NCBI GenBank assembly: GCA_014240055.1
Contig: JAAZXP010000018.1
Location: 1-19,490 of the forward strand
Length of the DNA: 19,490 nucleotides
Reading direction: 5' to 3'
Origin: Methanobacteriota archaeon
Lineage (GTDB): Archaea; Thermoplasmatota; Poseidoniia; MGIII; CG-Epi1
A program made the translations under genes and the position numbers. This document shows, piece after piece, positions 15,462 to 19,490 of the stretch. The notes under the pieces are model-generated. The model made no database searches. It saw nothing but the letters and a program-made list of their open reading frames with translations, and was not told where the DNA came from. How positions within the stretch are numbered: the stretch's first letter is position 1; each line of letters begins with the position of its first letter.

Positions 15462-16297
15462 TGTTGTACCGTTATTGTAAATTGAGAACCAGGTGTTGAA
15501 CCTGATGGAACTTGAACGTTTACCACTTGACCGCTTGGCATTGTAACTGTCAATACTTGACCTGGAACTACACCTGGAGGTACAGTTATGGTCATTGTTG
15601 AAGGCTGATTTGCAGGTGGTGGAGCCCCTACAGGCGGTGCTGTAGGCATACTTGCCATTGGTGGAGCTCCTACAGGTGGTGCTGTAGGCATACTTGCCAT
15701 TGGCGGAGCTGGAGGTGCTACAGGCATTCCCCAATCATCTGGTTGTTGATTCCTTCTCATCCTAGTCACTATACCGTGACCTCTATTTTGAAACCCAAAA
15801 GAAACCAGTCCAATCCCAGTTATAATAAAAGCAATACTGATAGTAAAAAACGAGGATGGATTTCCTCTATTAAGAGAATCTGGACTTAAGCCAGGTGGAC
15901 TGTTTTGATATCCCTCAGGAGTATCATGCCCTACAGAATCTTGAACAACTGTAAATGTAATTTTGATGTTACTGCCAATTCCGTAATCATCCATTATATT
16001 AGATATAAAGATAAAAGGAATATCACTATCAGATTTACCAATCGATTCTAACCAAACATGAGTATTGCCATCTTCATTTTCTTCCATCCTAACAATTTCA
16101 TCTACTATTATTACCTCATCTCCAACTTGGTAGTCCTGAAATTTATCGATCCCTGTCGATGAGTCTATTTGATCTACAAATGTTTGTCCATCTATTGCCG
16201 TTAAATTAGAAAACGTTAAACCTGCGCCAATAACCCCTATTAGGGCAAAAACTGCACCGACTAATAATAATTTATTCAAACGCACATGTTTACACAC
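15458..16297 (-). CDS. Two-TM protein with proline-rich repeat and VPPG-type C-terminal domain
   Basis: A 279-residue protein I do not recognise as a named family. Seen: a membrane helix at 9-30; a beta-rich external domain (about 38-122) that could be an OB-type fold; a second membrane helix at 150-169; a basic stretch (TRMRRNQQ); a proline-rich region (191-233) with a 14-residue unit, PPMASMPTAPPVGA, twice; and a C-terminal domain with two related halves, ITVPPGVVPGQVLTVTMPSGQ and VQVPSGSTPGSQFTITV. With two crossings the C-terminus lies on the same side as the N-terminus, probably the cytoplasm. The start is GTG at 16297; a GTG at 16285 is an alternative. It precedes the binding-protein gene with an ATGA overlap, so it belongs to the transporter operon, perhaps as an assembly or accessory protein. 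Confidence 0.8.
   Translation of the reverse strand: MCKHVRLNKLLLVGAVFALIGVIGAGLTFSNLTAIDGQTFVDQIDSSTGIDKFQDYQVGDEVIIVDEIVRMEENEDGNTHVWLESIGKSDSDIPFIFISNIMDDYGIGSNIKITFTVVQDSVGHDTPEGYQNSPPGLSPDSLNRGNPSSFFTISIAFIITGIGLVSFGFQNRGHGIVTRMRRNQQPDDWGMPVAPPAPPMASMPTAPPVGAPPMASMPTAPPVGAPPPANQPSTMTITVPPGVVPGQVLTVTMPSGQVVNVQVPSGSTPGSQFTITVQQ
15621..15704 (+). repeat. 42-bp tandem duplication inside the proline-rich coding region
   Basis: Two adjacent 42-base units (15621-15662 and 15663-15704) differ at only a few third-position sites. They encode the repeated PPMASMPTAPPVGA segment in the two-TM protein. The length is a multiple of three, so the frame is kept, as expected from a recent in-frame tandem duplication. 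Confidence 0.9.
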
Positions 16298-16316
16298 TTA
16301 CGTATTGATTTAAGAC

Positions 16317-18356
16317 TTATGCAATAATTTTCTTACGATAATATACTGCTGAAGCTACAATAAGAATCCCAATTAGTGAGTAAGACAACATAATCAACAT
16401 ATTATCTGTAGATGATTCGAGAGACTCACCATAAGCATAAAACTCTGAGTTATCTGATACTGAGTACATGCCATTGGAATCAACGGCCCTAACAAGTAAA
16501 ACATGATCTCCTGTAAAATATAAATCTTCAGAATCCAAGCTAATTGTCCAATCAATATAAATTGAATCATTTGAACCTGGGAAATATTGAGCTTCCATCC
16601 ATGAATTACCATCTACACTATATTCTATTCTATCTACTGAACCACTTCTTGACCATGAATGACCCGTAATTGTATTGATATTACTCCCAGTCTGCCAGCC
16701 TGTTTCTGTATTAATTATGTAAGTTTGTAAATCTGTATTAATATTCTCAGTCTCTGTATTTAATATTGAGGATTTAACAGCTTCATACGCATCTACCATT
16801 CCCCAACCAAAATGACGATTCCAATAAGGATCTAATTCAGGATAAGTTGCCCACGGTCCTTCTTCAACACCCTCTCCGTCTGCGGATGTAAGTGTCTCTT
16901 TTCTTTCAGATGTTAAACGAAGTATCTCTCTGATAGCTAAAGGATCCAAATCAGGATTAGCTTCTATCATCAGTGCAATAACTCCAGAGACTGCTGGAGT
17001 CGCATATGAGGTTCCACTACCTCTACCACTGTAACCATTATCTGCAGCGTCTTGACCTGGAAGCCTGTTGTAGCAACTACCACTAGCGTGGCATGCTTCA
17101 GCTTGGACAATATTAGTTCCTGGTGCAGAAACATCCGGTTTCATTTCATCATATGGATTACCATCATTATTATCTCTGCGAGGACCTCGGCTAGAATAGG
17201 AAGCTATACCATCATCAGAGCGATCAACTGTATTTTTATCATCTGTAGCACCTACTGTTATTGAAAGACTTGATGAGCCCATACCTGAAAGGCCATCATT
17301 ATTTGAACCATCATTACCTGCAGCTACTGAAACTGTAATTCCAGCCAATGTAGCCTCATCTAAAACTAGTGAAAACATGTCTGAACCATCAGAACCGCCA
17401 TTTTCGTGAGAAGTAATCCCCCAAGAAAGTGAAATTATATCAATACCATAACTTTCATTTTCTGTGCCCGGCCAAGCCGTATCCTTGTTTTCAATTACCC
17501 AATTAAGACCATCCATAGCTGATTCATAAAATTCCTGTTCTAAAACATAATTCTCAAATGGTCCAGCTCCAACTGCAGTTCCAATCCTTACATCCACTAA
17601 GTCAGCATCTGGTGCTGAACCTGTGAAATTAGAAGGCTCTCCATTTGGCAATATACCAGTACTAGCTGCCATACCTGAACATGCAGTACCATGTTGATTC
17701 TGATCATCTGGATCAAAAGAACCGTCATCTTCTTGAAAAGAAGCCATACACAAAGCATCATCTGAACAAACGGCATCATAACCTGCAATGAATTTACCCG
17801 CTAAACCCGGATGTTCATTATCAACACCAGTATCAACTACTGCAATATTGACTCCCTTTCCACTAACTCCTAAAGACCAAGCACCCTCTGGATAAACTGA
17901 GGAATTACTAGCCTTAATTGCAGGAGTTTGAACATCACCATAGAACACCACTCTTCCATAAGGCTCTACCATTGTAACATTAGGTAATGAACCTAGCTGA
18001 AGATACAAACTAGAATTAACATATCCCAATAAAAATGCATTTACTGAATTAATACTGTATCTTATTTCCAAACCCAGATTTATTAATGTTTCAATATCTT
18101 TTTCAGTAGGTTCAGAGACGTAAGAAATACTAATTGGATATTGGTCCTCAATAGTTTCTAACCAATCTACAACACCATTACGATTCAAATCTCTATCGGT
18201 AGTTTGCCACCAATTAGATTCCTCCCAGTGATATATTTTAACCTCTGGAATTTCGGAAAGATAAATATTAGGATCTTTTACTGAACCAATACCAGACATT
18301 GGTATTGTGGAAAAAACCAAAAGAGCGACCATCATTAGTGCATTGAGTCTGCGCAT
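16317..18356 (-). CDS. Secreted subtilisin-like serine protease, second copy, C-terminal anchor
   Basis: Extracellular S8-family protease, 679 residues from the ATG at 18356. A TTG three codons upstream (18365) is also possible: a TATA-like CTTTTATG lies 20-30 nt further up. Signal peptide MRRLNALMMVALLVFSTIPMSG; prodomain with NWWQTTDRDLNRNGVVDWLE, matching the other subtilase. Triad intact: D175 in IAVVDTGVD, H222 in NQHGTACSG and S450 in GSGTSYATPAVSG; oxyanion N348 in VAAGND. An Ig-like domain near 560-640 has VDRIEYSVDGNSW and HVLLVRAVDSNG, and a terminal hydrophobic helix (about 652-672) ends in YYRKK. It lies 20 nt upstream of the transporter operon on the same strand and may be co-transcribed, which would pair peptide production with uptake. 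Confidence 0.94.
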   Translation of the reverse strand: MRRLNALMMVALLVFSTIPMSGIGSVKDPNIYLSEIPEVKIYHWEESNWWQTTDRDLNRNGVVDWLETIEDQYPISISYVSEPTEKDIETLINLGLEIRYSINSVNAFLLGYVNSSLYLQLGSLPNVTMVEPYGRVVFYGDVQTPAIKASNSSVYPEGAWSLGVSGKGVNIAVVDTGVDNEHPGLAGKFIAGYDAVCSDDALCMASFQEDDGSFDPDDQNQHGTACSGMAASTGILPNGEPSNFTGSAPDADLVDVRIGTAVGAGPFENYVLEQEFYESAMDGLNWVIENKDTAWPGTENESYGIDIISLSWGITSHENGGSDGSDMFSLVLDEATLAGITVSVAAGNDGSNNDGLSGMGSSSLSITVGATDDKNTVDRSDDGIASYSSRGPRRDNNDGNPYDEMKPDVSAPGTNIVQAEACHASGSCYNRLPGQDAADNGYSGRGSGTSYATPAVSGVIALMIEANPDLDPLAIREILRLTSERKETLTSADGEGVEEGPWATYPELDPYWNRHFGWGMVDAYEAVKSSILNTETENINTDLQTYIINTETGWQTGSNINTITGHSWSRSGSVDRIEYSVDGNSWMEAQYFPGSNDSIYIDWTISLDSEDLYFTGDHVLLVRAVDSNGMYSVSDNSEFYAYGESLESSTDNMLIMLSYSLIGILIVASAVYYRKKIIA

Positions 18357-18401
18357 ATACAACAATATGATATAATCCGCATCATAAAAGTATTTAGGTA
18401 A

Positions 18402-19466
18402 TTAAATTACTCCGAAACCGCCGCCACCGGGTGTTTTGATTACAATCGTTTCACCCTCCTTCACCAATCTTTCAACTTTACTATCTAATTCAACTTCTCC
18501 ATCACTAGTTATTATTGAATTTTGCCCACATTTACCAGGATCACCTCCAAATATTCCATAGGGCGGTATAGTGCGCCTTTCTGAAACTATAGATATTTGC
18601 TTAGACTCCAAAAAATGTAATGAACGTATGACGCCATTCCCTCCTTTATGTTTGCCATAACCACCCGAATTCTTACGTATACTAAATTCTTCAAGCCTAA
18701 CTTCTTTGAATCTATGTTCTAGTATTTCGGGATCTGTCGATCTAGTATTAGTCATATGAACTTGAACTGCGGATGCACCATCTGAATCTTGAGTAGCTCC
18801 TGAACCTCCAGCTATTGTTTCATAATATTGCTTTCCGGAATTATCTAAACTACCAAAAACAAAATTATTCATTGTACCTTGAGAAGCTGCTGCAATTCCT
18901 AAAGCTCCAAGCAAAACATCTGTAACACGTTGAGAAGTTTCAACATTCCCTCCGACAACTGCAGCCCTATCATTTGGGTTCAATAAAGTGCCTTTAGGTA
19001 TTTTAATATCAATTAAATCCAAACATCCCGAATTTAGAGGGATTTCTTTATTAATTAATAATCTAAAAACATATAGAACTGCAGCTTTAGTAACTGCAAC
19101 GGGTGCATTGAGATTATTACCCATTTGAGGGCTTGTACCTGTGAAATCAACAATAGCTCGATAAGGATACAATGAATTAAAAGATTCTTTAATTGTTAAT
19201 TTTACACAAATTTTAGATCCATCGTCTAAATAATCTTCAAATTCTATCTCTTTACATTTTTTATTATCCAAATAATTTTTCAAAGCATTACTCATTGCCT
19301 CAGCTGAATCTTCACGAATATATCTCATATATGATTGAACTGTTTTAAGACCATATTTTTCAATTATATTCTCAATACCTTCTATTCCTTTATGGACGGA
19401 AGCAATCTGAGCGTTGATGTCATTTTTCCTTTCATCTAAATTTCTTGGTATTAAGAAAACAATAAT
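18402..19466 (-). CDS. Hydantoinase B / 5-oxoprolinase-type subunit, N-terminal part missing or frameshifted
   Basis: HyuB-family protein (ATP-dependent hydantoinase or 5-oxoprolinase subunit; the latter opens pyroglutamate to glutamate). Family blocks: VDFTGTSPQMGNNLNAPVAVTKAAVLYVFR, PKGTLLNPNDRAAVVGGNVETSQRVTDVLLGALG, AGGSGATQDSDGASAVQVHMTNTRSTDPEILEHR, KHKGGNGVIRS and the glycine-rich end TPGGGGFGV. The first ATG in frame is at 19328 (308 residues), but clear HyuB sequence continues upstream without a start codon (RNLDERKNDINAQIAS, IIEKYGLKTVQSY) up to a TGA at 19467-19469. Just before that TGA another frame reads VNLLKGEL, which fits the family one step earlier. So a frameshift with loss of a few codons, or a sequence error, separates the two parts. 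About 180 N-terminal residues of a full protein are not in this frame. Confidence 0.8.
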   Translation of the reverse strand: MIVFLIPRNLDERKNDINAQIASVHKGIEGIENIIEKYGLKTVQSYMRYIREDSAEAMSNALKNYLDNKKCKEIEFEDYLDDGSKICVKLTIKESFNSLYPYRAIVDFTGTSPQMGNNLNAPVAVTKAAVLYVFRLLINKEIPLNSGCLDLIDIKIPKGTLLNPNDRAAVVGGNVETSQRVTDVLLGALGIAAASQGTMNNFVFGSLDNSGKQYYETIAGGSGATQDSDGASAVQVHMTNTRSTDPEILEHRFKEVRLEEFSIRKNSGGYGKHKGGNGVIRSLHFLESKQISIVSERRTIPPYGIFGGDPGKCGQNSIITSDGEVELDSKVERLVKEGETIVIKTPGGGGFGVI

Positions 19467-19490
19467 TCACCCTTTAGCAAGTTTACAGTC

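Noticed and set aside
15462..15734. In-frame upstream extension of the peptide-binding lipoprotein (91 extra residues).
   Set aside because: The extension is low-complexity Ser/Asn/Thr/Cys/Tyr sequence that overlaps the repeat-bearing gene in another frame. The ATG at 15461 gives a proper lipoprotein signal and an ATGA junction.
1..19490. CRISPR array, insertion sequence, integrase, or attachment site.
   Set aside because: No spaced identical repeats, transposase or integrase motifs, or terminal inverted repeats were seen. The tRNA-Ala gene has no visible partial duplicate nearby that would mark an integration site.

Overview
The window looks like a chromosome segment of an uncultured marine planktonic euryarchaeon, most likely Marine Group II (Poseidoniales) or the related Marine Group III. 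The evidence is: an AT-rich and extremely compact genome with no gene-free stretch above about 50 bases; TATA-like boxes placed 21-28 nt upstream of start codons, which implies leaderless archaeal transcripts; secreted subtilases with C-terminal membrane anchors; PKD domains; and an archaeal deazaguanine pathway built from bacterial-type enzymes. The lineage call is inference; only 'archaeal, marine-like heterotroph' follows fairly directly.

Left part, + strand (1-3694). A MATE-family efflux pump truncated by the window edge is followed by a five-gene operon: a 55-residue ribbon-helix-helix (RHH) regulator, folE, queE, queC and queD. The four enzymes form the complete route GTP -> dihydroneopterin triphosphate -> carboxytetrahydropterin -> 7-carboxy-7-deazaguanine -> preQ0, the precursor of archaeosine in tRNA. 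Genes touch or overlap (TAA|ATG, TAATG, ATGA). A repeat with an 11-bp period sits just upstream of the TATA box and is a good candidate operator for the RHH protein. QueC has lost all four of its usual zinc cysteines, and QueD has HGY in place of HGH.

Middle, - strand (3683-6930). A three-gene unit (tandem ACT-domain protein, small Smr-like protein, LysE/RhtB amino-acid exporter) reads toward queD and overlaps its 3' end by 12 bp. It is followed leftward-to-rightward by a membrane-anchored secreted subtilase and a tRNA-Ala(UGC) gene.

Right part, - strand (6975-19490). In transcription order it holds: a broken or edge-truncated hydantoinase B/5-oxoprolinase gene; a second membrane-anchored subtilase; a two-TM protein with a proline-rich repeat; a lipoprotein oligopeptide-binding protein carrying two PKD domains; a single-chain permease that fuses DppB- and DppC-type subunits; an OppD-type ATPase with a predicted two-helix membrane hairpin inserted in its ATPase domain; an OppF-type ATPase; and an ABC exporter half-transporter. 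Almost all junctions from 16297 leftward are 1-4 nt overlaps. The genes suggest one physiological program: digest protein outside the cell, import the peptides, and recover amino acids (including possibly pyroglutamate). The most unusual items are the remodelled peptide importer (fused permease, ATPase with hydrophobic hairpin, PKD-bearing receptor) and the cysteine-free QueC.
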